A DNA stretch of 64,000 bases, taken from Faecalispora anaeroviscerum. Lineage in GTDB: Bacteria; Bacillota; Clostridia; Oscillospirales; Acutalibacteraceae. The position numbers and the translations under genes were made by a program. The stretch covers positions 1,488,001-1,552,000 of the forward strand of contig NZ_CANOOQ010000001.1 of assembly GCF_947568225.1 (NCBI RefSeq), given 5' to 3'. The number at the start of each line of letters is the position of its first letter. The first letter of the stretch is position 1. This document shows positions 34,986 through 42,098 of this stretch, in pieces. The notes under the pieces are model-generated. The model saw only the letters and a list, made by a program, of their open reading frames with translations, searched no databases and was not told the origin of the DNA.

Positions 34986-36122
34986 GTGAAAGATAATTCG
35001 TTGTATTATCTCCGGCGAGCGAAAGCTCGGCTCGCAAAGGAACCGATTTTGTTTGCATCGGTTGTGTTCGCAGTTTTGTCCATGCTCGTGGTTCCTCCTT
35101 CCACGAAATATTTATCTTATATTGATTTTAAAACATTATCCTGCCTGTTCTGCCTAATGGCTTCTATTCTGGGCCTTCAGGCTGAAGGAATTCTGGAAAA
35201 AGCGTCTCTGTTGATCTGTTCGCGAATCTCAAACTCGCGCGTGCTGACTTTTTTTCTGGTATTTGCCTGCTATTTTCTTTCAATGCTGGTAACAAACGAT
35301 GTTGCACTGATTACGATTATCCCAACCACGCTGGCGATTCTTTCCGCCTGCGAGCTAGATGAATGGAGTGCTTATATTGTAGTATTGCAGACCATTGCCG
35401 CCAATGTTGGTTCTGCCATGACGCCCTTTGGCAATCCGCAAAACCTCTATTTGTTTTCGCGGTACCAAATAGGGCTTGCTGATTTTTTTGTCAGCATGCT
35501 CCCCGTTGGTCTGTTGGGCGGGCTATTGCTGGCGGCCGGCTGTCTGTTAATTTCTCCATTGCCTCTCCAGCCTCCGCCTATCCCAGAGAAAAATCATCCG
35601 CGCCCCCAAAAAATTGTGCTGTATTGCATGCTGTTTCTGCTATCTGTTGCTTCCGTATTTAATTGGCTGCCTTATCAGGCAACCCTCCTTGTGCTCCTCG
35701 CTGTCCTCATTCCATTGGACAGAAAAACGCTCGCAAGTGTGGACTACAGCTTATTGGCAACCTTTTTTTTCATCTTTGTTTTAGTGGGGAATCTAGGAAG
35801 TATTGAGTCAGTTGACACATTTTTGTCCTGCTTTACACAGAATAGCACGATATTTTCAGCCATTCTCACGAGTCAGTTCATCAGTAATGTTCCGGCCGCG
35901 ATTCTTCTTTCCGGTTTTACCGAACATGCACGCCAGCTGCTGATTGGGGTAAACATCGGCGGGCTGGGCACACTGATCGCATCAATGGCTAGCGTGATTT
36001 CGTACAAATTCTACATAAGTATTTATCAGAAGAGCACGGGGCGGTATTTAAAGCTCTTCACCGTGCTGAACCTGGTGTTTCTCGCTGTTCTAACGGTATT
36101 CGAACTCGTTTGGTCGTGTTAA
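34986..36122 (+). CDS. Ion-transporter superfamily permease (ArsB/CitMHS/SLC13-like), element B cargo
   Basis: A 378-residue polytopic membrane protein with about ten hydrophobic helices. It belongs to the ion-transporter superfamily that includes ArsB, NhaD and citrate/dicarboxylate carriers. Hallmarks are FLSMLVTNDVALITIIPTTLAIL (first hairpin, TND motif) with ANVGSAMTPFGNPQNLYLF (GNPQN) after it, and the pseudo-repeat SQFISNVPAAILLSGF with NIGGLGTLIASMASVISYK. The start is a GTG at 34986 with a weak site; an in-frame stop lies directly upstream. Substrate (arsenite, anion or dicarboxylate) cannot be decided. It points away from the recombinase and would be lost from the chromosome on excision. 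Confidence 0.8.
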   Translation: MKDNSLYYLRRAKARLAKEPILFASVVFAVLSMLVVPPSTKYLSYIDFKTLSCLFCLMASILGLQAEGILEKASLLICSRISNSRVLTFFLVFACYFLSMLVTNDVALITIIPTTLAILSACELDEWSAYIVVLQTIAANVGSAMTPFGNPQNLYLFSRYQIGLADFFVSMLPVGLLGGLLLAAGCLLISPLPLQPPPIPEKNHPRPQKIVLYCMLFLLSVASVFNWLPYQATLLVLLAVLIPLDRKTLASVDYSLLATFFFIFVLVGNLGSIESVDTFLSCFTQNSTIFSAILTSQFISNVPAAILLSGFTEHARQLLIGVNIGGLGTLIASMASVISYKFYISIYQKSTGRYLKLFTVLNLVFLAVLTVFELVWSC

Positions 36123-36643
36123 GCTATCCGGCACCAATGACATTACACTACTGCCGACTCTTAGCACACTTATCTAAAATATAAAAGCAATATATTCGGT
36201 AACTTATGTAATTTGTTTGAGTTTTTTTGAATTTATCTGTAGTTGTCATTTTATAATAAATATTATATAAAAGTATGCTTTCCGCATACTATTGTTGTTC
36301 CTGGCCGGTCTTTCTCAAACGAACGAAAGAATGAAATTAGTTATAAAACAATCTATATACTAGAAATGTGTTATTTGTATTGGACAAATCCCTCTCCACC
36401 TGCTACAATAAATGAGATTGTTGAAACTACAATTTTGTTTATTTTCCACTTTCTCTGGAAGTGTAACGCATAGAAGCCCGACTCCATTTCATTTTTTTCG
36501 GTATATTTACTATTCTGTCAATCTTTTTTGACACTTTTATTCTGCTGATTGATCTATTCATTCATAAAAAACGGCGTTATTTCTCGTGGCTTAACAACGG
36601 AATGCGCCGTGAAAATTGTGGTACAAATGAAAGGAAGATTCTC
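36123..36643. other. AT-rich gap inside element B
   Basis: About 520 bp between the permease and the dehydrogenase. It is clearly more AT-rich than its surroundings. The 76-codon rightward frame at 36243-36473 has no ribosome site or recognisable motif and is not called. Promoter-like TATAAT-type sequences exist, but none with a convincing -35 partner. Confidence 0.5.
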
Positions 36644-37585
36644 ATGAAATGTCTTATTATTGACGCTGTCCATAGCTCGATTTCGGAAGAACTGGGCAAG
36701 TACATGCAGGTTGACACCCACATGCTCCCCACCCAGCAGGAGCTGGCAAAACTGATCCCTGACTATGACGTTCTGGTCATGCGTGTAGATCCCGCAATCA
36801 ACAAGGAAATTTTGGATGCAGCTAAAAAGCTGAAGGTGATTGGTGTGTGCTCCGTCGGCTTGAATCACATCGACTTGGAGACCGCCAAGGCGAAGGGAAT
36901 TCAGGTGTTCAACGCACCTGGCCTGAACGCCAACGCTGTGGCTGAGCTGACCATTTCTAAAATGTTGGATATGGCTCGTCACACCATCCCCGCGGATGCC
37001 GACGTCAAAGCCAATCACAACTGGGATAAATATAAGTTTGTCGGCAGCGAGCTGAGAGGCAAAACACTGGGCATTTTGGGATTTGGTCGCATCGGTCGCC
37101 GTGTGGGCGAACTGGGCCGTGCTTTCCTGATGAACGTAGTGGCTTATGATCCCTTCCTCAAAGCAGAAGATTTTGAGAAAGAGCATGCCAAAGGCATGGA
37201 GATTGATGAACTGCTGAAGGTTGCTGACTATATCTCCATTCACATTCCTCTGACTCCCGATACCAAGGATCTGTTTAATGCAGAATCCATTGCCAAGATG
37301 AAGTCTAATGCTGTGGTTCTGAACATGAGCCGCGGAGGCATTGTCAACGAGCAGGATATTTATGAGGCTCTGAAGGCTAATAAAGTTGGCGGCTATGCTT
37401 CTGACGTAATGGAAAATGAGCTGGCGGCCGGTGGTCTGGTTGAGGGCGCTACCTTCGATTCTCCCCTGTTTGGTTGCGATAACTTTATCGTTACCCCTCA
37501 TTTGGGAGCGCAGACGGTCGACGCATCCCGCGACATCGGCGTGTTCATTACTGGCAAGCTGAAGGACGCTTTGGGTCTGCACTAA
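36644..37585 (+). CDS. D-isomer-specific 2-hydroxyacid dehydrogenase (PGDH-like), element B cargo
   Basis: An NAD-dependent 2-hydroxyacid dehydrogenase, 313 residues from the ATG at 36644 (AAGGAAG site); an in-frame ATG at 36602 has none. The catalytic domain has GVCSVGLNHIDLETAKAKGI and NANAVAELT. The Rossmann domain has LGILGFGRIGRRVGELG with the NAD glycine loop. The active-site Arg is in NMSRGGIVNEQDI, the Glu region is in DVMENE, and the final His is in VTPHLGAQT. It lacks the ACT domain of full-length SerA. It could act on phosphoglycerate, hydroxypyruvate or a D-2-hydroxyacid. Its presence inside a cotJC element is odd. It ends at a clean terminator. Confidence 0.9.
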   Translation: MKCLIIDAVHSSISEELGKYMQVDTHMLPTQQELAKLIPDYDVLVMRVDPAINKEILDAAKKLKVIGVCSVGLNHIDLETAKAKGIQVFNAPGLNANAVAELTISKMLDMARHTIPADADVKANHNWDKYKFVGSELRGKTLGILGFGRIGRRVGELGRAFLMNVVAYDPFLKAEDFEKEHAKGMEIDELLKVADYISIHIPLTPDTKDLFNAESIAKMKSNAVVLNMSRGGIVNEQDIYEALKANKVGGYASDVMENELAAGGLVEGATFDSPLFGCDNFIVTPHLGAQTVDASRDIGVFITGKLKDALGLH

Positions 37586-37639
37586 TCACAAGCGCAACTA
37601 GCAGCTGATCTACAACTTAATTTAATTTTGATTTTTAAC

Positions 37640-37673
37640 AAATGGCCGCCCATAGCTGGGCGGCCATTTTTCT
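37640..37673 (+). terminator. Terminator of the dehydrogenase gene
   Basis: AATGGCCGCCCA-TAGC-TGGGCGGCCATT followed by TTTCTTT, a perfect GC-rich 12-bp stem 55 bp after the stop. Confidence 0.92.
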
Positions 37674-37760
37674 TTGCAAGATGCAGCATATGGCTGTATG
37701 AATACAACGAAAGCATGATGAAGAGAATTGTTTTCAATCAGTAGGTTTCTGTAACGATTC

Positions 37761-37814
37761 ATACAATCAACAGCCTTCAGAAAAACCAGTGTTTCTGAAG
37801 GCTGTTGATTGTAT
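37761..37814. repeat. Perfect 23-bp inverted repeat at the end of element B
   Basis: Bases 37761-37783 are the exact reverse complement of 37792-37814, with an 8-base loop. The arms begin ATACAATCAACAG and end CTTCAGAAA. The repeat is 3 bp from the attP-like arm (37818-37823) and 17 bp from the direct repeat with cotJC segment 2. It would form a very stable hairpin in any transcript leaving cotJC segment 2 leftward, or could be an accessory recombination or regulatory site. Confidence 0.85.
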
Positions 37815-37817
37815 CCG

Positions 37818-37850
37818 TTTTGTGCGCTTTGCTTCACCGAAGCGCTGGTA
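37818..37850 (-). other. attL-like end of element B (cotJC segment 2 side)
   Basis: Leftward: the cotJC codons CAGCGCTTC, then the core GGTGAAG (37838-37832), then element sequence CAAAGCGCACAAAA down to 37818. The last is the inverted partner of TTTTGTACGCTTTG at the other end (14 of 17 positions match when the two element ends are joined). Confidence 0.8.
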
Positions 37851-38266
37851 ATGAACGACTTCTCTTTGACGAAGGAATCGAATGGGGTCGATAACGTCAG
37901 GATCATCGCAGAAGCGCAAAATGTTGTCGTAGGTAGTGCGGGCTTTTTGTTCTGCAGACAAATCCTCATGCAAATCGGTAATGGGGTCTCCGGAAACCGC
38001 CAATGCTGCCGCCGTAAAAGGAACTCCGCTGGCATCTACGGGGTAAATCCCTGTCGTATGACTGACAAAATACGAATCATAGCCAGCCTCTTTGATTTGC
38101 TCTGGAGTCAGATTTCTGGTCAACTGGTACACAATCGCGCCAATCATTTCAAGATGCCCCAGTTCTTCCGTGCCGATATCTGTCAATATTGCTTTTAGCT
38201 CGGGGTACGGCATAGTGAACCGCTGGCTCAGGTAGCGAAGAGAAGCGCCGAGTTCCCCGTCGGGTC
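37835..38266 (-). CDS. cotJC: cotJC segment 2 (central 144 codons of split gene)
   Basis: The middle of the CotJC manganese-catalase-like coat protein: DGELGASLRYLSQRFTMPYP, then TDIGTEELGHLEMIGAIVYQ, then VPFTAAALAVSGDP, DLHEDLSAEQKARTTYDNIL and FLRQREVVHYQRFGE. It carries the metal-ligand Glu/His residues expected of the family (EELGHLE, EDLSAEQ, REVVH). The open frame runs from a TTG at 38279 to 37767, but residues before QYGGP and after RFGE are unrelated to CotJC because they are element sequence. It lies between the two elements, 14 bp after the stop of recombinase A. An AAGGA at about 38288 upstream of the TTG could allow separate translation as a truncated protein. Confidence 0.93.
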
Positions 38267-38288
38267 CTCCATACTGCAAAAGGGTATC
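38260..38288 (-). other. attR-like end of element A (recombinase end)
   Basis: Leftward: GATACC (38288-38283), CTTTTG, the shared core CAGTATGG (38276-38269), then AGGACCC of cotJC segment 2. The core plus the following GG is common to both ends (CAGTATGG-x-GG). The predicted crossover dinucleotide GG lies at 38267-38266, at the centre of the dyad of the joined element ends. Confidence 0.8.
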
Positions 38289-38293
38289 CTTTT

Positions 38294-39721
38294 CTACTGA
38301 AGAAATACGATTTCAACCGTTTTGCCCCTTCGGTCAAATACAATATGGTCAACGAACAAACGGAGCAGTTCGTTTTTGGTGGCGTTCCCGATTTTTTCAT
38401 CGCGTAGAACGGCAAGAATACTTTGTTTTTGACTGCTCTGCCTTCCTCCTTGCTCTGATTTTACAGCGGACAGCTCTTTTTGTATCCGCACAATTTCTTT
38501 CTCAACGCTTTCTTTGTTCGCCCTGTATTCCTCCAGGGTATCGACGCCCGAGGCATACGCTTTTTTTGCGCGCAGAAGCCTGCTTTGCTGGTGCTGCAGT
38601 GCTTTTTCTGCCATCCGGGAAAGATCTGCACCCGCAGCTTCTGGTAGCGGGCGCAGCGTAAAGAGATCATCTTCCAGCGCCTGCCGAATTCCGGCCAAAA
38701 CCACGGCATTCAGCTTTGAAATGGAAACGCTGTGGGACACGTCGCACCGGCCGTGATTATAATTGACACACTGCAGGCTGTCCTTGCCGAGCCTTGCAAG
38801 GGTGCCGCCGCACGCGCCGCAGCGGACGAGGCCGCGCAGAAGATACTCCCCTTTCTGTGGCGGGGTATTTCTCGAATACTTGGGATAGATCTTCCGGAAC
38901 TGTTTTTTCTGTCTCTGTGCAAGATCCCAAGTCACCTGATCGATAATCGGTTCATGCAGGCCGGGAAGAATATTTTCTTGCAGACTGTCGTGGTTACCTC
39001 CCCACCCCACTCCTCCCGGCGTCCAACGGATTTTGCCGAGGTACACGGGGTTATTCAGCACATAGTTCACCGTCCGTCCCGCCCAGGAATTCCCCCGGTT
39101 TGTCGGTACGCCCATTGCATTGATTTTGCGCGCGATTTCAGCTGCTCCCATCCCGGACAGATAGTCCGCAAAAATCATGCGCACCACCTCTGCCTGCTCC
39201 GGCCGGATCACATACCGCTTATCGATGATGTCGTACCCAAAGGAGGGAATCGAAACCGGCTCTCCCCGACCGGCCTTTTCGGTCATCCCACGGGTAACCT
39301 CCTCGGCCAGATTGATGCTGTAATACTCATCCATAGCCTCGATGATCGCTTCCATCAGGATGGACATTTTATCGTCGCCGAGCAGTTCGGTAATGGAGAT
39401 CACATCGATGCCAAGCTGCCTGCGCAGCATTGTTTTGTACACGATGCTGTCTTGTCGGCTGCGTGCAAAGCGGCTGAATTTCCACAGCAGGATCGCTTCA
39501 AACGGCTTTGGCTTTTGCTTTGCAATTCCGATCATCCGGTTAAACTGTGTGCGGTTCTTGGTAGATTTTCCGCTGATCCCCTCATCGGTGAATAGGTATT
39601 CATCCGGCACGGTCATCCCATTGTGCGCGGCATAGTCGCGGATCAGTCTAATCTGGCTGTCCGGGCTATATTCGGCCTGATCCTCTGTGGAAACCCGGAT
39701 ATAAGCCGCCGCAATTTTCAT
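38294..39721 (-). CDS. Large serine recombinase of element A
   Basis: A 475-residue serine recombinase predicted to excise element A. The start follows GGAAGGGGGAAGACTGAA. The resolvase domain has AAAYIRVSTEDQAEYS with nucleophile Ser11, LLWKFSRFARSRQDS and the E-helix EAIIEAMDEYYSINLAEEV. The recombinase domain includes PSFGYDIID, AAEIARKINAMGVPT and NNPVYLGKIRW. The zinc ribbon is RCGACGGTLARL...CVNYNHGRC. The coiled coil (about 370-430) and C-terminal LRLFVDHIVFD follow. It shares little beyond family motifs with recombinase B. The stop is 18 bp from the att core, so its transcript runs straight into cotJC segment 2. A sigma-E-like promoter precedes it. Confidence 0.96.
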   Translation of the reverse strand: MKIAAAYIRVSTEDQAEYSPDSQIRLIRDYAAHNGMTVPDEYLFTDEGISGKSTKNRTQFNRMIGIAKQKPKPFEAILLWKFSRFARSRQDSIVYKTMLRRQLGIDVISITELLGDDKMSILMEAIIEAMDEYYSINLAEEVTRGMTEKAGRGEPVSIPSFGYDIIDKRYVIRPEQAEVVRMIFADYLSGMGAAEIARKINAMGVPTNRGNSWAGRTVNYVLNNPVYLGKIRWTPGGVGWGGNHDSLQENILPGLHEPIIDQVTWDLAQRQKKQFRKIYPKYSRNTPPQKGEYLLRGLVRCGACGGTLARLGKDSLQCVNYNHGRCDVSHSVSISKLNAVVLAGIRQALEDDLFTLRPLPEAAGADLSRMAEKALQHQQSRLLRAKKAYASGVDTLEEYRANKESVEKEIVRIQKELSAVKSEQGGRQSSQKQSILAVLRDEKIGNATKNELLRLFVDHIVFDRRGKTVEIVFLQ

Positions 39722-39769
39722 TTCAGTCTTCCCCCTTCCATTCGAATGAAACCCCTGATTCCCTTAATC

Positions 39770-39798
39770 TGTATATGAACCCCCTTGAGGGATTATTC
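39770..39798 (-). promoter_or_regulatory. Sigma-E-like promoter of recombinase A
   Basis: Leftward GAATAAT (39792-39798), exactly 14 bp, then CATATACA (39770-39777), against the sigma-E consensus GnATAnT-N14-CATACAnT. It is 49 bases before the recombinase ATG. No sigma-A pair is seen in the gap. This would place the recombinase under mother-cell control, like the cotJ operon itself. Confidence 0.6.
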
Positions 39799-39981
39799 GA
39801 CCGACACACAAGTAAGGAAAGCTCCGCATTTCAGAAGCACACGAGGGCCTTTAGCGGAGTTTAAACGGGGAATATCTACTCAGCTTTGCAGAAAGTACGC
39901 TGCATCAATCCATCCAACAAAAACAGGAGCTGTCATAGGACAAAATTCTCCCCCCATATGCTTGTCATGGAGGTGAGACCG

Positions 39982-40227
39982 ATGCCTCAAAAGGAGACAT
40001 ACGCCGTAGTGACACGCATTCGGCTCGACGACGAGCGCGTGCTTGACTGGGGACGCGCAGCTTTCGCACTAACGAAGAAATCTGGAACATACCGCTGCGA
40101 ATGCCTGGAAAACGAATTTCAAATGGTACAAAAGGAGCGCCAAGAATACGAACAATCCATGCTTGAGCGTATCGGAAAACAGATGTCGCTACGCCACTCA
40201 CGCGGCACTGCGCCAAAGGAAAATTAG
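39982..40227 (+). CDS. 81-residue protein of unknown function in element A
   Basis: A small protein with a strong GGAGGTGAG site; ATG 39982 is chosen over an in-frame ATG at 39886 that has none. The sequence runs MPQKETYAVVTRIRLDDERV, then DWGRAAFALTKKSGTYRCEC, and ends in a long charged helix with EFQMVQKERQEYEQSMLERI and a basic tail. No catalytic motif, signal peptide or membrane segment. It is transcribed away from the recombinase. A role as recombination directionality factor or regulator is possible; I do not recognise the family. Confidence 0.6.
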   Translation: MPQKETYAVVTRIRLDDERVLDWGRAAFALTKKSGTYRCECLENEFQMVQKERQEYEQSMLERIGKQMSLRHSRGTAPKEN

Positions 40228-40376
40228 GAGAAATAAAGAGTTTATCGTTCGCACAGTATCCCATGGCTATGAATTTCTTTATTGGTTCGTTCTCGCACAA
40301 AAAGCGTCTCTGCAAAATTTAAGCCTGACAATATTGAACCGATATTCTCGCACAAGGCCGAAAATTCACAGCAAAA

Positions 40377-40402
40377 CACCGCACCCGGTGCCGGGTGCGG
40401 TG
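40377..40402 (-). terminator. Terminator of the tspO-like gene
   Basis: CACCGCACCCGG-CA-CCGGGTGCGGTG in the leftward direction followed by TTTTG, 18 bp beyond the stop. Confidence 0.8.
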
Positions 40403-40419
40403 AAAAATAAAATCGTCTA

Positions 40420-40893
40420 TTAATTCAAAAGCCAGACTCCACAGCTGAGATAAGCCGCGAACGTCACCCACAGCAAATACGGAATCTGCAAATACGCCGC
40501 TGCTTTTCGGCAGCGATAAAACAGCCGAAGCATTACGAGAATCAGTACCCAGAGAAGAACCAGCCAAAGGAAGGCCACAAAAAAGGCTTGCAGATTGAAG
40601 AAAATCAGCGACCAGCAAAAGTTGACAAGAAGCTGAACCAGATACACCGTAAGCGCCTGTTTTTTCCATTGTGAGCCGGAGCAGTACACCAGATAGGCAG
40701 AAATGCCCATCAAAAAATATAAAATGCCCCAGGCAATTGGAAAAAGGAAGGAAGGCGGCGAGAGCGGCGGCAGAGTAAGCTGTTCATATATCCCGGTATT
40801 GCTCCTGATTAACAGTCCGGACAATGCACCGGTTCCCATACTTAGGACGATACTTGCGATCAGCGGCTTCCATCGAATCGTAACACAATACAT
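40420..40893 (-). CDS. TspO/MBR family membrane protein (element A cargo)
   Basis: A 157-residue, five-helix membrane protein of the tryptophan-rich sensory protein / peripheral benzodiazepine receptor family, which binds porphyrins and can degrade or transport tetrapyrroles. Seen here: GALSGLL near the N-terminus, the loop YEQLTLPPLSPPSFLFPIAW (the PPxxxFPxxW motif), GILYFLMGISAYLVY, and NFCWSLIFFNLQAFFVAFLWL with a C-terminal LLWVTFAAYLSCGVWLLN. It is the middle cargo gene of element A. Why it travels in a spore-gene element is unknown; a stress-related advantage is only a guess. Confidence 0.92.
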   Translation of the reverse strand: MYCVTIRWKPLIASIVLSMGTGALSGLLIRSNTGIYEQLTLPPLSPPSFLFPIAWGILYFLMGISAYLVYCSGSQWKKQALTVYLVQLLVNFCWSLIFFNLQAFFVAFLWLVLLWVLILVMLRLFYRCRKAAAYLQIPYLLWVTFAAYLSCGVWLLN

Positions 40894-41185
40894 CTGCTAT
40901 CCCCACCCTGCTTTCCGATTAATTTAATATGGTGATTTCTCCCGTAGCCTGCGGCAATCCTCCGCGGCACTAGTATATGCGGTAATCCACAGATTCTATG
41001 CAGGCCGGAACCAGCACAACAAGAAAAAGTCCTGGCTCCACACCATTTATTCTCCCCGGACTTTATGACTGGTTACGGCGATTCCTCTTTGCTTTTACTA
41101 TACTCATATCATTACTAAAAATCAATCCATAAATGGTAAGCCGAAGCGATATGTCGTACTCCAAAAAATTCCGCCGGCAAAGAAC

Positions 41186-41998
41186 TCAGCTTTGCAGAAA
41201 AGCGATCAGCTCGCGGTTAAACTTCTCCATTTGATCGTAGAACAGAAAATGGCCGCACTGCCGGAATGAAACCAGCTTCGAATTTTTGATTCCTCTGTTC
41301 TGCGCCACTGCCAGTGGATACAAACAGACTCGATCATTCAGCCCATGTAAAATCAGCGTGGGAACATTCACCTTTGCCATATCGTCAAACAGCACCTCGT
41401 TAAGCCAGGTGTTTGCAACTGCGGCGGTTGACCAGCTGGCTGCCTGCAGGCCTAACTGGAAGATCCAGTCCTGAATCGGTTTGCCAACGCAGTGGAAAAA
41501 TATCATGTTTCCAAAACCCTGAAGCATCTTGGGGCGGTCGGTATATGTTCCCTGAATAATGTCCAGAACCGCCTGTCTCTTCAGCCCATACGCGAAATTC
41601 GGGCGTTGAATCAGGCTGGGGGCTGCCGCCGCGAACAGCGCCAGCTTCGATACCCCGTGGCCGTTATGTCGTGCCATATAGCGCAGGCAGATGGCCCCGC
41701 CCGTGGAGTGACCGCCGAGCGTAATGTTCCTCAGCTGCAAGGCGTCGATCACGGCGCGCAGGTCGTCGGCCAGGCGATTGTAGTCGTAACCGCTCCACGG
41801 TTTATCAGAAAGGCCGAAGCCGCGGCAGTCCATTGCAACACACCGGTACCCCAGTTTTGGAAGCTGGTTTAACTGGTATTCAAATAAATTGTGATCCCCC
41901 GGCCACCCGTGAACAAGCAGAATGGTTTTATCCCCGGCAGGATTCAGATCTTCAACGAAAATTTTTACATTTGATTCAACCATTACATAGTATCCCAC
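41186..41998 (-). CDS. Alpha/beta hydrolase (element A cargo)
   Basis: A 270-residue alpha/beta-hydrolase-fold enzyme. Motifs: LLVHGWPGD (oxyanion hole HGWP), GYRCVAMDCRGFGLSDKP, nucleophile elbow GGHSTGGA (Ser), LHGLNDRVC (acid Asp) and CGHFLFYDQ (catalytic His). The pattern suits haloperoxidase/esterase or epoxide-hydrolase-like members. The start is a GTG at 41998 with GAGGAG eight bases ahead; an ATG six codons in is also possible. It lies next to the cotJC segment 1 end of element A and is read leftward like the recombinase. Substrate unknown. Confidence 0.9.
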   Translation of the reverse strand: MGYYVMVESNVKIFVEDLNPAGDKTILLVHGWPGDHNLFEYQLNQLPKLGYRCVAMDCRGFGLSDKPWSGYDYNRLADDLRAVIDALQLRNITLGGHSTGGAICLRYMARHNGHGVSKLALFAAAAPSLIQRPNFAYGLKRQAVLDIIQGTYTDRPKMLQGFGNMIFFHCVGKPIQDWIFQLGLQAASWSTAAVANTWLNEVLFDDMAKVNVPTLILHGLNDRVCLYPLAVAQNRGIKNSKLVSFRQCGHFLFYDQMEKFNRELIAFLQS

Positions 41999-42066
41999 AT
42001 CATCATCTCCTCTAAAATACTACCAGAATATTCTTTTGAAGATATTTCGGTGACTGTTATGGATTT

Positions 42067-42098
42067 GATACCAGTCTGCACTATGGCCCACCATACTG
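42067..42098 (-). other. attL-like end of element A (cotJC segment 1 side)
   Basis: Leftward: cotJC codons ACACAGTATGGTG, then element sequence GGCCATAGTGCAGACT and GGTATC (42072-42067). The element part is the inverted partner of the other end: GATACC/GGTATC pair exactly and 10 of the 16 inner positions match around the GG centre. Confidence 0.8.

Larger units (their letters stand above)
32886..37835. mobile_element. Intervening element B (4,949 bp) inside cotJC
   Basis: A compact site-specific element splitting cotJC between its codons for ...RFGE and GLRIT.... It is bounded by 7-bp direct repeats CTTCACC (32883-32889 and 37832-37838), extending to 12 of 13 bases (CTTCACC-x-AAGCG). Contents from the left: a large serine recombinase, a 54-residue basic protein, an ion-transporter-superfamily permease, a D-2-hydroxyacid dehydrogenase, a terminator and a 23-bp inverted repeat. 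No phage structural or replication genes are present. The recombinase stop is 56 bp from the end, next to the downstream cotJC segment. Excision would restore the reading frame exactly. The architecture matches skin-type elements of sporulation genes. Confidence 0.9.
38267..42089. mobile_element. Intervening element A (3,822 bp) inside cotJC
   Basis: The second element splitting cotJC, between ...ITQYGG and PDGEL.... Its ends share CCATACTG as direct repeats (38269-38276 and 42091-42098) in identical codon phase. It encodes a large serine recombinase at the end adjacent to cotJC segment 2, an 81-residue protein of unknown function divergent from it, a TspO/MBR protein and an alpha/beta hydrolase. 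No phage or conjugation genes are present. Excision recreates CAG TAT GGT GGA CCC GAC, reading QYGGPD without a gap. It is unrelated in recombinase sequence and target core to element B, so the two inserted independently. Confidence 0.9.

Noticed and set aside
36243..36473. 76-codon rightward frame in element B
   Set aside because: Very AT-rich, no ribosome site and no similarity to any family I know.
32886..42089. One large prophage or conjugative element instead of two small ones
   Set aside because: cotJC segment 2 lies in the middle with correct phase at both ends, each flank has its own repeat pair and recombinase, and no structural, replication or transfer genes are present.
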